Positions 52,834-61,647 of a stretch of DNA of 64,000 nt are shown one piece after another. Within the stretch, counting starts at the first letter, position 1; each line of letters begins with the position of its first letter. Origin of the DNA: Oceanicaulis sp. (lineage in GTDB: Bacteria > Pseudomonadota > Alphaproteobacteria > Caulobacterales > Maricaulaceae); assembly GCA_040112665.1 (NCBI GenBank), contig CP157796.1:2133501-2197500 (forward strand). Reading direction: 5' to 3'. The notes under the pieces were generated by a model that was not told the origin of the DNA, made no database searches, and saw only the letters and a list, made by a program, of their open reading frames with translations. The position numbers and the translations under genes are program-made.

Positions 52834-53016
52834 GTGACGAAACACCGTGTCGGGCTGCTTGAACGTGACGAAACACCGTGGGCGGGCCTTATAGCGGATA
52901 CCTCAAAGACCATAAGTCTTTGATTTTGCTGAGCCGGACATCCAGCGCCTATAAGAGTACCGGGAGCATCCACGGTCTATCGTCACACAACGATGCGCGA
53001 CACGGTGTTTCGTCAC
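52834..53016. repeat. Iteron-like repeats, candidate replication origin
   Basis: GTGACGAAACACCGTG occurs at 52834-52849 and 52865-52880 (plus strand, 31 bp apart) and inverted at 53001-53016. The first and inverted copies share flanking TCG; the second and inverted copies share flanking AAC. A degenerate part-copy (TCGTCACACAACGA) is at 52980-52993. They lie between the HTH gene and the 3' end of the HUH replication gene in a 481-bp gene-free stretch that begins with the HTH gene's promoter side. Confidence 0.7.
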
Positions 53017-53041
53017 GTTAGTCCGAAATTGGTGCTTTGCT

Positions 53042-54301
53042 TCAGATCACAAGCGCCGAATGGGCCGCCATCGCTCTCTGCCCAAGCGTCCGGGTGTGAG
53101 CATAAGGCTGCTTCAACTTCATCTGTTTCATTGTCGTCCGGCGATACTTTTCGGTGTAGCCACCCGGCCAGAACGCGCCGTTCGTCAGCGGCTGAATGTC
53201 CACGATCCGAGCACGCCCCGGTCCGTCAAGCGGCAATCCGGAAAGCACTTCACCCGCGTGTCTGACAGCCTTGCGGTTCCCTGGCGTGTCTTCGAGGTCA
53301 ATCACCCCATGCAGGTGGGGCTTCTGGCCCAACCCCTGTTCGAGAACGATCAGAAAGTCCGGCGTGTGCCCAAGCGCAGTGTTAAGGTATTCGCTTAAGG
53401 CCTTTTGAAGATAGGAGGCCTTGCCACGATCAGATGGACACCGAGCAAGCCGGGCCTCTGACAGATCGATGGTGATCGACAAGCCACGTCCTTCAGCTTC
53501 AATCGTCTGTGCCATCAGCCCACATCTCTGAGGGACACTGAGGTCACGCCAGCGCCGGGGGAGGGTCGTGATCGGCGAGGCGGAAGAAGAGGAAGGGGGT
53601 GTAACTGTACGCGCCTTGCGGCCAGACTTCCGCCTGCTCCGTTTTGCCTTTGGTGGAAGGCCGTCCGAGGTGATCGTCGTGCCATAGCGCGTCCGGCAGC
53701 TGGCCAATTTGCCAGAAACAACGGCCTCGACCTCCGCTTTGTGGCGGAGGTGGCGTTCGTATGCGTCACGCTCGCGCTTCAGCTCCTTGGGGTAAAGGCG
53801 TGCGGCGTGATAGGCGTCCGCAAGCGTCAAGGCGGCGACCCATGCCGCTTGATCCCCGTCGTCCGAGCCGGTGCCGGTGATCGACACGAGTGCGGGATTG
53901 TCAGTTTCGACCGTAATGCCGAAATCCTCGTCCGGTCCGGGATTGTTGACCGGATCGGCTTTCCATGCGGCCTTGGCCTTGTTCAGCTTGTCCGTGGAAT
54001 ACGAGCGCGTCGCCGCCTCTGCGATCCGGACCATTTCAAGTGCGGCCTCTGCGACCTTCTCATCAAGCTTATCTTGCGTGATCGTGACGAGCTGCGGCTT
54101 CCCGACTTGGCGCGCGATGCCCTCGGCGAGATTGAGGCCGCTGTAATAGTAGTCGGGTGCCTCGCGGAGCCACCGGCGAAAGTCTCGCCTGAGCGCGGTC
54201 GGGCTGTTGATCGAACGAAGTACGAGTCTCTTACCGAGAAGATGGTCTGGCAGCCTGTCGCGTAAGACCGCGATCTTGTTCATGTCGTACATCTGATTCA
54301 T
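53042..54301 (-). CDS. HUH-type replication initiator-like protein
   Basis: A 419-residue protein. The C-terminal half carries a clear HUH motif, H329-L-H331 in KPHLHGVIDL after the strand FLIVLEQGLG, and a two-tyrosine motif Y382-x3-Y386 (GYTEKYRRTT), the spacing of the phage gpA-type Rep superfamily. The N-terminal half is helical with a basic linker (PPKAKRSRRKSGRKARTV, about residues 220-238). RBS GGGAGG. It probably nicks DNA to start rolling-circle replication or transfer of the excised element. Confidence 0.75.
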   Translation of the reverse strand: MNQMYDMNKIAVLRDRLPDHLLGKRLVLRSINSPTALRRDFRRWLREAPDYYYSGLNLAEGIARQVGKPQLVTITQDKLDEKVAEAALEMVRIAEAATRSYSTDKLNKAKAAWKADPVNNPGPDEDFGITVETDNPALVSITGTGSDDGDQAAWVAALTLADAYHAARLYPKELKRERDAYERHLRHKAEVEAVVSGKLASCRTRYGTTITSDGLPPKAKRSRRKSGRKARTVTPPSSSSASPITTLPRRWRDLSVPQRCGLMAQTIEAEGRGLSITIDLSEARLARCPSDRGKASYLQKALSEYLNTALGHTPDFLIVLEQGLGQKPHLHGVIDLEDTPGNRKAVRHAGEVLSGLPLDGPGRARIVDIQPLTNGAFWPGGYTEKYRRTTMKQMKLKQPYAHTRTLGQRAMAAHSALVI

Positions 54302-54502
54302 CGCATCCTCCCTGTCTACACCCCCAAAGGGATTTTCTTACACGTATCCCGCCGACCGAAAATGCTATCCATCTGCCGTATATGCAGATTTTGCCTCTCC
54401 ATTTCCCCAAGGACATACGCCGGAGAGTGTGCTTTCTTCAATCCACGCCGCCGACGCGGCGAACTCAAGCGAAAGGAACCGCAGCAGAAGAAAGGAGTGC
54501 GT

Positions 54503-54697
54503 ATGAACGACAATCACGTGTACCTGACCACCAAGGAAGCGGCCCGGATCGTGGGCTTCTCACACCGGACCCTCGAAGGGATGCGGTGGCGGGGCCGCGG
54601 GCCTCGTCACATGGAGCTGCCCAATGGTCGTATCCGCTACCGGAAACAGGACCTGATCGAATGGATCGAGAACGGATCGGAGCCGGAAGCCGCATAG
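54503..54697 (+). CDS. AlpA-like excisionase / MerR-type HTH
   Basis: A 64-residue protein with the HTH_17 pattern YLTTKEAARIVGFSHRTLEG, MRWRGRGPRHMELPNGRIRY, then a C-terminal IEWIENG helix. RBS AAAGGAG. These proteins act as excisionases or integrase activators. It is on the plus strand, divergent from the HUH gene, at the right end of the element. Confidence 0.85.
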   Translation: MNDNHVYLTTKEAARIVGFSHRTLEGMRWRGRGPRHMELPNGRIRYRKQDLIEWIENGSEPEAA

Positions 54698-54721
54698 GCC
54701 GGTTCCAAGACCAAGAGTGAG

Positions 54722-54752
54722 CCGCCCTCGGTGTTGCCGGGGGCGGTTTTCG
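54722..54752 (+). terminator. Terminator after the excisionase gene
   Basis: Stem CCGCCCTCGG / CCGGGGGCGG with a TGTTG loop, followed by TTTTCGTTTC. Confidence 0.85.
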
Positions 54753-54979
54753 TTTCAGCGCCATATGGGCCGGATCGATTCGGGATGCGGTGCGAACCCG
54801 AAGCATCAGGGTCCTTGAGAAGCCAATCTTCTAGGACTTCTCCCCCTGCGACCGATGCTCGCAGATCAGGACACTCTCAAATGAGAGCGGCTGCTTCCAC
54901 AGTGCTTCCACGCATGGTGTGCGGTCAACATGCCGAGAAGCATGAGATGCAGAAATCTTCTTTATTTCAATGGGTTAGG

Positions 54980-55056
54980 TGGCGCGCCGGGGAAGATTCG
55001 AACTCCCGACCCCCAGATTCGTAGTCTGGTGCTCTATCCAGCTGAGCTACCGGCGC
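54980..55056 (-). tRNA. tRNA-Arg (anticodon ACG), target of the element
   Basis: A 77-nt minus-strand tRNA with encoded CCA. The acceptor stem GCGCCGG pairs with CCGGCGC, discriminator G. Anticodon arm CCAGA-CTACGAA-TCTGG gives anticodon ACG (read as ICG after deamination), serving CGU/CGC/CGA. Its 3' 52 nt (54980-55031) are duplicated at 46417-46468. The gene stays intact after insertion. Confidence 0.96.
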
Positions 55057-55157
55057 CTGCCGTCTCGAGCCGGGCGGGGCCCGGCGAGAGGCGCGGAACC
55101 TAGCCTCGGCTTTTCAGCTTTGCAAGCGCTTGTGGCCGGGCTTGTGCAGCGGCCGGT

Positions 55158-56165
55158 TCAGCTTAGCTTGCGGGCGGCGTGAACGCCCCTGGCGACCGCG
55201 CGCGCCAGCGTGTCCGCACCCAGCGATCCGAGGCGCGCGAGCGTGATCGGGCGCGGCTCGGCGACCTTGTGCGCGCCGGTGGCCAGCGCGAAGACCACGT
55301 CGCCGTCCAGCGGGGTGTGCACCGGCCGGATCGCGCGGGCGAGCCCGTCCTGGGCCATCACCGCGAAGCGGCGCGCTTCGTCGCGGGTGAGGGCCGCGTC
55401 TGTGGCGACGACCGCGAGCGTGGTCTGGGTGCGCCGGTCGGCGGGCGGGGCGGGGTTCATCTTCGCCGCGCCCCAGTCCTCGGCGCCGAAGCGGGCGGAC
55501 GGATCGGGCCGGCCGGCGCCGAACTCCCCGTCCATCTCGAACGGCCAGGCCCAGTACACGTCATCCTGTCCGGGCATCGTCACCGAGCCGAAGCTGTTCA
55601 CTGCAACCAGCGCCGCCACCGTGATCCCGTCTTCGGTTTTTACGCTCGCAGACCCGATCGCGCCGGGATGCGCCCCGGCGCTCGCACCATAGCCCGCTCC
55701 GGCGCGGCCCAGGCGCACCGGCGCGCCGCGGCGTGCGTCGTCGAGCGCGGCGAAGCCGAGCGCGCGATAGGGCGGCTCGCGCGCCCAGGCCTTGTCCCCG
55801 CCGTTCGCGAGATCATAAAGGCAGGCCGCCGGCACGATCGGGGAGACCGGCACGCCGGGCGTTTCGAACAGCTCGAACCCGGTGCGTGTCTCGCCAAGAG
55901 CCGCGGTGACCGCGTCGGCGGCGGCGAGGCCGTAGACCGAGCCGCCCGACAGCGCGATCGCGTTCACCGTCTCCACGAGCCCGCCAGGGTTCATCACGTC
56001 GGTCTCCCGCGTGCAGGCGCCGCCGCCGCGCACGTCGACCGCGGCGATCGCCGGCCGGTCGCACACGATGATCGTGGTGCCGGTGCGCACGGCCTCGTTC
56101 TCGGCCTGGCCGACCCTGAGGCCGGCGATGTCGGTGAGGTCGTTGTTCAGCGCCGGTCCGGCCAT
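55158..56165 (-). CDS. P1 family peptidase (DmpA/L-aminopeptidase type)
   Basis: A 335-residue Ntn-hydrolase-type peptidase. The first half starts LTDIAGLRVGQAENE, GTTIIVC and the NPGGLVETVNAIALSGGSVYGL oxyanion motif. The autocleavage site is in AALVAVNSFGSV, where Ser becomes the nucleophile. Such enzymes release N-terminal amino acids, some D-configured. No signal peptide. The TonB receptor's terminator separates it from the receptor gene. Confidence 0.9.
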   Translation of the reverse strand: MAGPALNNDLTDIAGLRVGQAENEAVRTGTTIIVCDRPAIAAVDVRGGGACTRETDVMNPGGLVETVNAIALSGGSVYGLAAADAVTAALGETRTGFELFETPGVPVSPIVPAACLYDLANGGDKAWAREPPYRALGFAALDDARRGAPVRLGRAGAGYGASAGAHPGAIGSASVKTEDGITVAALVAVNSFGSVTMPGQDDVYWAWPFEMDGEFGAGRPDPSARFGAEDWGAAKMNPAPPADRRTQTTLAVVATDAALTRDEARRFAVMAQDGLARAIRPVHTPLDGDVVFALATGAHKVAEPRPITLARLGSLGADTLARAVARGVHAARKLS

Positions 56166-56222
56166 GGCGGGTTCCTCTCGAGGGGGCGACAGGAACGAAG
56201 ACTAGCGAGGTTCGGTCCACGG

Positions 56223-56258
56223 AAAAGCCCCGCCCGGGCGAAGCCGGACGGGGCCTTT
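56223..56258 (-). terminator. Terminator of the TonB-dependent receptor gene
   Basis: On the minus strand GGCCCCGTCCGG-CTTC-GCCCGGGCGGGGCTTTTCC: a long GC stem with a tetraloop and a T run, 18 bp after the receptor stop. Confidence 0.8.
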
Positions 56259-56275
56259 CCTGTCAGGCGCTCAGC

Positions 56276-58714
56276 CTACCAGCTGTAGCGGGCGCGGGCG
56301 TAGAGATACCGGCCCGAGAAGCCGAACGGGGAGAAGCCCGAGAACGGGAAGATCCGCCCGAAGGTGGAATCCAGCGCCGGGGTCTCCGCAGTGGTGTCCG
56401 GATACTCGTCGAACAGGTTGTTCGCGCCGAAAGCCAGCGTCAGGCCTTCGGTGACGTTCGCGGAGAACTCCGCGTCCACCAGCGTCTTGGGCGAGAGCGT
56501 TTCATCGAACGCCGGGTTGGAGTTCGGATCGATCGTTTCGCCATAGCGCGTGGCGCGCACGAAGCCGCCGAAATCGCCGCGGGTCCAGTCGACCGACGCG
56601 ATCAGCTTGTTGTCGGGCTGGCCCTCTTCAAAGCGGGCGATCTCGCGCCGGGCGAACAGCGTCACGCCGGGCAGGACCGGGCTCGTGGGCGCGGCGGTGA
56701 CTTCGGTTTCGGTCTGGTTATAGCCGAAGGAGAAGTCGAACTCGCCGAAGTCTGCGGTGTCGAGCGCATAGGTCGCCACCACGTCGAAGCCGCGGGTCTC
56801 GGTCTCCACCCCGTTGATGAAGAAGCGCGCCCGCGTCACCCCGGTCACGCCCGCCGCCGTCAGGAGGCTCTCCACCGTCGCGCCGGAGAGGTTCTCCGAA
56901 AGCACGATGCGGTTGTCGATGTCGATGGCGTAGGCGTCGACGGTCAGGGCGAAATCGCCCGCGGTGAACACGAAGCCGCCGGAGATGTTGGTGGACTCTT
57001 CAGCGTCCAGCGGTTCGCCGCCGAGCGCTGCGGCCACCGCGCTGTCGGCGGGGAAGGTGCCCACTTCGGCCGGAACCGGCGGGGTCCCGGCGAAGACCGT
57101 GGCGGTCGAGGTGAAATAGGCCTGCTGCAAAGACGGCGCCCGGAAGCCGTTGGACACCGCGCCGCGCACGGCGAAGTTCTCGGTCAGCTCGTAACGGGCG
57201 GCGAGCTTGCCGGTCAGGGTCTCGCCGAAGTCCGAATAGGTCTCCCCGCGCACCGCGGCGGTCACGAGCAGCCGGTCGGTGACGTCCGCTTCCAGGTCGA
57301 GATAGAGACCGAACGCGTCGCGGTCCTCGTCGACCTCGTTGGCGGGCTGGAAGCCGGGGAAGACCTGGCTGCCGGCGGGCAGGGCCGGATCGCCGGAGAT
57401 GTAGCTGGCCGGCTCGCCGGCTTCGATCTCATAGCCTTCCAGACGGTATTCCGCGCCGAACGCGACCGAGAGCGGACCGGCGAAAGCGGCGAGGTCGTAC
57501 TCGCGCTGGAAGTCGGCGTTGGCGGTGAGCTGATCATAGATCAGTGCGCCAGCGTCGAACGAGGTCGGAGACGCCGCGCCCAGCGAGGTGTTGAGGGAGT
57601 TCTCCACGCCGTAGGCCAGCTCGTTGCGGCCATAGCCCAGCGAGAAGTCGTAGCCCCACGCGCCCCAGTCGCCGCGGATCCCGCCCAGCGCCGAATAGTC
57701 CTCGATGTCGGTGACGATCAGCGGCAGGAAGCCGTCAGGATAGATCGCGAGCGTGTTGCGGCTGTCGAGCGCGCGGCGATAGAAGCCGGCGGCCTCGCCG
57801 TCGCGCTGCTGGTAGCTCGCCCAGCCATAGAGTTCCGCGCCGCTTTCAAGATCGATCCCGGCGTTCGCGAAGACCGAGAGCGCCTCCGCCTTCGCAAGGC
57901 CGAAGCGGTGATTGATCCGGTCGAAGCTCGTCTCGCGCGGATCGAGCGACCCGCCGACCAGCGGGTATTGCTGGCGGCTGTCCGGGCCGGCGCGGTTGGT
58001 CGGCTCGCGGTCGAGATATTCCGCCGACAGGGTGAGGAAGCCGTTCGGGCCCAGCGGCAGGCCGATCCAGCCGGAGATGTTCACCGTCTCGCCGTCCGAC
58101 GCCGTGCGGCCCTGCTCGATCAGCGGAATATCGGTGGCGTAGCGGCCGTAGGTGGCGGTGACCTGACCGCCCTCGCTGGCCTCGCGCAGGCCGACATTGA
58201 TCACGCCCGCGATGGCGTCCGAACCGTATTGCGCCGAGGCGCCGTCGCGCAGCACCTGCACCTGGGAGATCGCGCTGACCGGAATGGTGTTGAGGTCCAC
58301 CGCAGCCGAGCCGCGGCCGACCGAACCGCCGAGATTCACCAGAGCCGACGCGTGACGGCGGCGCTCATTGACCAGCACGAGGGTCTGGTCCGGGCCCAGG
58401 CCGCGGAGCGTGGCCGGGCGGACATGGTCGGTGCCGTCGGTGATCGAGGGCGAGGGGAAGTTGAACGAGGGCAGGCTGGCGGCCAGCGCAGCGTTCAGCT
58501 CCGTGATGCCGGTGTTTTCCAGCTGGCCGATATTGATCACGTCGACCGGCGCGGCGGTTTCAAGCGCGGTGCGCGATTGCGCGCGCGTGCCCACGACGAC
58601 GATCGTGTCGCGGTTTTCCGCTTCAGGCTCCGGCCCCGGCGCGGGCGGTTCCTGGCTCCAGCCGGCGCCTGCAGTAAGCGCAGCTAATGATACGGCTGTC
58701 AGTAGCGTCTTCAT
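56276..58714 (-). CDS. TonB-dependent outer-membrane receptor
   Basis: An 812-residue receptor with a signal peptide (MKTLLTAVSLAALTAGAGWS), a TonB-box-like stretch (DTIVVVGTR), the plug domain (VNERRRHASALVNLGGSVGRG, LRDGASAQYGSDAIAGVINV) and a 22-strand barrel ending YLYARARYSW with the terminal aromatic. The ligand is unknown. The start at 58714 is preferred (GGGGGAG). Divergent from a LysR gene with an inverted repeat between, and near a gamma-glutamyltransferase, so a peptide ligand is plausible. Confidence 0.93.
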   Translation of the reverse strand: MKTLLTAVSLAALTAGAGWSQEPPAPGPEPEAENRDTIVVVGTRAQSRTALETAAPVDVINIGQLENTGITELNAALAASLPSFNFPSPSITDGTDHVRPATLRGLGPDQTLVLVNERRRHASALVNLGGSVGRGSAAVDLNTIPVSAISQVQVLRDGASAQYGSDAIAGVINVGLREASEGGQVTATYGRYATDIPLIEQGRTASDGETVNISGWIGLPLGPNGFLTLSAEYLDREPTNRAGPDSRQQYPLVGGSLDPRETSFDRINHRFGLAKAEALSVFANAGIDLESGAELYGWASYQQRDGEAAGFYRRALDSRNTLAIYPDGFLPLIVTDIEDYSALGGIRGDWGAWGYDFSLGYGRNELAYGVENSLNTSLGAASPTSFDAGALIYDQLTANADFQREYDLAAFAGPLSVAFGAEYRLEGYEIEAGEPASYISGDPALPAGSQVFPGFQPANEVDEDRDAFGLYLDLEADVTDRLLVTAAVRGETYSDFGETLTGKLAARYELTENFAVRGAVSNGFRAPSLQQAYFTSTATVFAGTPPVPAEVGTFPADSAVAAALGGEPLDAEESTNISGGFVFTAGDFALTVDAYAIDIDNRIVLSENLSGATVESLLTAAGVTGVTRARFFINGVETETRGFDVVATYALDTADFGEFDFSFGYNQTETEVTAAPTSPVLPGVTLFARREIARFEEGQPDNKLIASVDWTRGDFGGFVRATRYGETIDPNSNPAFDETLSPKTLVDAEFSANVTEGLTLAFGANNLFDEYPDTTAETPALDSTFGRIFPFSGFSPFGFSGRYLYARARYSW

Positions 58715-58804
58715 CTGGGTCTCCCCCTTCACGAGGCGTCGCCGCGGGATCCGCCTTCGGCGGCCGCGGTGCGCTGAAAACCGTGGTCAAAATACCACTA
58801 TACA

Positions 58805-58834
58805 CACAGCCGTTGCGGGTTATGCTCGGCTGTG
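58805..58834. promoter_or_regulatory. Inverted repeat in the receptor/LysR spacer, possible LysR operator
   Basis: CACAGCCG (58805-58812) and CGGCTGTG (58827-58834) form a perfect 8-bp inverted repeat with a 14-bp centre, in the middle of the divergent spacer. This is the geometry of LysR-type sites, but no T-N11-A core stands out. Confidence 0.5.
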
Positions 58835-58884
58835 ACGTATAGACCCTGCGCCTCGCTGCGATGCAGCACAATTAAGTAGTTCTG

Positions 58885-59829
58885 ATGGACGCTTCAGAAA
58901 AACTAAACACAGTGACCCTTGAAACCCTCCCGCTGAACGCTATGCGGGCGTTCGAGGCGGTCGCGCGTCTGGGCTCGGTCGCTGCGGCGTCTGCGGAGCT
59001 GGCGGTGACCAGCGGGGCGGTCTCCCAGCAGATCCGGCTGCTTGAAACCGTGCTGGGTGCGAAGCTCGTCGCGCGGGCGGGCCGCGGCATGACGCTGACC
59101 GCAGAAGGCCAGGCGGTGGCCGAGCTGATCGCCGAACCGTTTCGCGGGCTCAGGGAGGCGAGCCGGCGGTTGGGACGGTGCGACGAAGCCGAGCTGATCC
59201 GGCTGGGCGCCCCCGGCGCCTTCGCCGCGCGCTGGCTGGCGCCGCGCATCCAGCGCTTCGAGGCGCGGGGAGAGGGATTCCCCGTGCGGCTGATCAGCGA
59301 TCCCGACGCAAGCGCGCTCGACCGGTTCCAGATCGATCTCGAGGTTCGCTACGCCGCGAAAGCCGCCGCCGGGGCGAACGCGGTGCGGCTTCTGACCGAT
59401 TCTTACGCCGCTCTGATCACGCCGGGTGCGCTGGACAGCGCTTCGGGCGACGGCTGGCGGGAGCTCGTCCGGACCTGCCGGCTCATTCAATGCGACGAGG
59501 CGGACAGCGCCGGGCTGGACTGGAAGAGCTGGCTGGCGCGGCGGGGGATCGAACGCGAGGACGCCCATCTCGGCGACCGCTACGCCCTGTTCGATCACGC
59601 TGTCAGCGCGGCCGCCGCCGGGCGCGGTCTCGCGCTCGCCCCACGCTCCATCGCCGAACCGGCGGTGGAGACAGGACGGCTCGCCACGATCGTCGCGGCG
59701 GGTGTGGAGCCCGCAGAAGGCGGCTATGATCTCGTCTGGCCCGAAGGTCGCGGCTTGCGCGCGCCGGGCCGGGCGCTCAAAACCTATCTCATCGAAGAAA
59801 GCCGGCCGTTCGAAAACGCCGGGGTCTGA
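58885..59829 (+). CDS. LysR family regulator (GcvA-like)
   Basis: A 314-residue regulator. The HTH domain reads LPLNAMRAFEAVARLGSVAAASAELAVT, GAVSQQIRLLETVLG; the LPxLxALRAFEAxAR start is typical of the GcvA/AmpR branch. It is divergent from the TonB receptor and 23 bp before the ggt gene on the same strand, so it likely controls one or both. Confidence 0.88.
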   Translation: MDASEKLNTVTLETLPLNAMRAFEAVARLGSVAAASAELAVTSGAVSQQIRLLETVLGAKLVARAGRGMTLTAEGQAVAELIAEPFRGLREASRRLGRCDEAELIRLGAPGAFAARWLAPRIQRFEARGEGFPVRLISDPDASALDRFQIDLEVRYAAKAAAGANAVRLLTDSYAALITPGALDSASGDGWRELVRTCRLIQCDEADSAGLDWKSWLARRGIEREDAHLGDRYALFDHAVSAAAAGRGLALAPRSIAEPAVETGRLATIVAAGVEPAEGGYDLVWPEGRGLRAPGRALKTYLIEESRPFENAGV

Positions 59830-59852
59830 CCCCGCCGGCCCTTTAGGAAGGC

Positions 59853-61613
59853 ATGTCCATGATCTGCAGACTGAGCTCCGCCGCGCTGGCCGCCCTCTCG
59901 CTCGCCGCATGCGGCGGGGAGGAGGACGACCTGACCCTCGACCAGGCGCCCGAACGCGTCGCCGGGGACACCGACCTGTCCGAGCGCGAGGATTTCGGCG
60001 GCATGGTCGCAGCCGCCAATCCCGACGCGGTGGCCGCGGGAATCGAGATCCTGCGCGCGGGCGGCGACGCGGTGGACGCCGCGATCGCGGTGCAGGCCGT
60101 GCTGAGCCTGGTCGAGCCGCAAAGCTCGGGCATCGGCGGGGGCGGGTTCATGCTGCGCTACGATGCGGAGGCCGGCGAGATCACCGTCTATGACGGCCGG
60201 GAGACCGCGCCCGCAGCGGCCACCGAGGACATGTTCCTTAACGAGGACGGCCAGCCGCTGGGCTTCGTGGAGGCCTGGCGTTCGGGCCTGTCGACCGGGG
60301 TGCCGGGACTCATCGCCATGATGCGCCTCGCGCATGAACAGCACGGCGAGATCGAGTGGGCGCGCAGTTTCGATCCGGCGATCGCGCTGGCCGAAAACGG
60401 CTTCGAGGTCGCCCCGCGCCTGAATTCGATCGCAGGGCGCATGGCGCAGTTCACCGATATCGAGGAGACCGGCGCGGCGTCGGGCTATCTGTTCGACGCG
60501 GAAGGCGCGCCCTGGCCGGTCGGTCATGTGCTGACCAATCCTGATTACGCCGAAAGCCTGCGGCTGATCGCGGCGGACTGGCGCAGCTTCTATGAGGGCT
60601 CGATCGCCGAGGAGATCGTCGCGGTTGCAGGGCAGGGGCCGCGGCCGGGCCGCCTGACGCTTGAAGACATGGCGGGCTTCGAGGCCGGGCGGCGCGAGCC
60701 GGTCTGCGGGACCTACCGGACGTTTCAGGTCTGCTCGGCTCCGCCGCCGTCCTCGGGCGGGGTCGCGGTCAACGCCGCGCTGGGGATCCTCGAACGCTTC
60801 GCCATGGCCGAGCACGGCCCGGACACCGCCGACGGCTGGGCGCTGTTCATCGAGGCGAGCCGGCTCGCCTACGCCGACCGTGACCGCTACGTGGGCGACG
60901 ACGCCTTCGCCGACGTGCCGGTGCAGGGGCTGATCGACCCGGTCTATCTCTCAGAGCGCGCCGGGCTGATCGACATGGGTGAAGCGATCGAAACCGTGCA
61001 GGCGGGCACGCCGCCGGGCGCCGCGCCCCAGCCTGAAGACGCCACCGAAGATGCCCCGGGCACCACGCATTTCGTGATCGTGGATGCGGACGGCGACGTG
61101 GTCTCGATGACCTCCAGCGTGGAGAGTCCGTTCGGCTCGGGCCGCATGGCGGGCGGGTTCTTCCTCAACAACCAGCTCACCGATTTCGCCTTCGAACCGC
61201 GCGCCGAGGACGGCGCGCTGCGCCCCAACGCGGTTCAGCCGGGGAAGCGGCCGCGCTCGTCGATGAGCCCGACCATCGTGCTGGACGAGACCGGCGCCTT
61301 CCACCTCGCCACCGGCAGCCCCGGCGGCAATTCCATCATCGCCTACACGGTCAAGAGCCTGGTCGCGATGATCGACTGGCGGATGAGCCCGGAAGACGCC
61401 GCCGCCCTGCCCAACGTGGTCGCGCGCGGCGACGTGGTGCGCATCGAGGAGGGCTTCCCGCAGGCGATCATCGAAGAGCTGCGCAGCCGCGGCTTCACCA
61501 TCGAAGGCGGCCGGGGCGAGAACTCCGGCATCCACATCGTGAAGGTGGGCGAGGACGGCGAACTCATCGGCGCCGCCGACCCCCGCCGCGACGGCGTGGT
61601 GATGCAGCCCTGA
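59853..61613 (+). CDS. ggt: Gamma-glutamyltransferase, lipoprotein
   Basis: A 586-residue Ntn-hydrolase. The signal ends LSLAAC-GG (lipobox). The large-subunit region has GGDAVDAAIAVQAVLSLVEP and SGIGGGGFML. Autocleavage gives the nucleophilic Thr in DAPGTTHFVIVD (about residue 401), followed by SMTSSVESPFGSG and PRSSMSPTIV. It splits glutathione and other gamma-glutamyl peptides outside the cytoplasm. The GDVVSMTSS region is intact. Confidence 0.93.
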   Translation: MSMICRLSSAALAALSLAACGGEEDDLTLDQAPERVAGDTDLSEREDFGGMVAAANPDAVAAGIEILRAGGDAVDAAIAVQAVLSLVEPQSSGIGGGGFMLRYDAEAGEITVYDGRETAPAAATEDMFLNEDGQPLGFVEAWRSGLSTGVPGLIAMMRLAHEQHGEIEWARSFDPAIALAENGFEVAPRLNSIAGRMAQFTDIEETGAASGYLFDAEGAPWPVGHVLTNPDYAESLRLIAADWRSFYEGSIAEEIVAVAGQGPRPGRLTLEDMAGFEAGRREPVCGTYRTFQVCSAPPPSSGGVAVNAALGILERFAMAEHGPDTADGWALFIEASRLAYADRDRYVGDDAFADVPVQGLIDPVYLSERAGLIDMGEAIETVQAGTPPGAAPQPEDATEDAPGTTHFVIVDADGDVVSMTSSVESPFGSGRMAGGFFLNNQLTDFAFEPRAEDGALRPNAVQPGKRPRSSMSPTIVLDETGAFHLATGSPGGNSIIAYTVKSLVAMIDWRMSPEDAAALPNVVARGDVVRIEEGFPQAIIEELRSRGFTIEGGRGENSGIHIVKVGEDGELIGAADPRRDGVVMQP

Positions 61614-61647
61614 GGCCCCTGTACTCTGCGACCCCAGGCGCGTCCGG

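Larger units (their letters stand above)
46417..55031. mobile_element. 8.6-kb integrative element in tRNA-Arg
   Basis: Bounded by identical 52-bp direct repeats (46417-46468 and 54980-55031) of the 3' part of tRNA-Arg. It carries a tyrosine integrase at the left end and an AlpA-type excisionase at the right. Between them lie an HsdR remnant, a NotI-type restriction-modification set, a PPP phosphatase, two DNA-binding proteins, and an HUH replication initiator with iteron-like repeats. No capsid, conjugation or terminase gene is present, so it is a satellite-like or plasmid-like element that needs help to spread. Codon use is less GC-biased than the host genes. Confidence 0.9.

Noticed and set aside
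52834..53016. CRISPR array
   Set aside because: Only three copies, one inverted, with unequal spacing, and no cas genes; iterons fit better.
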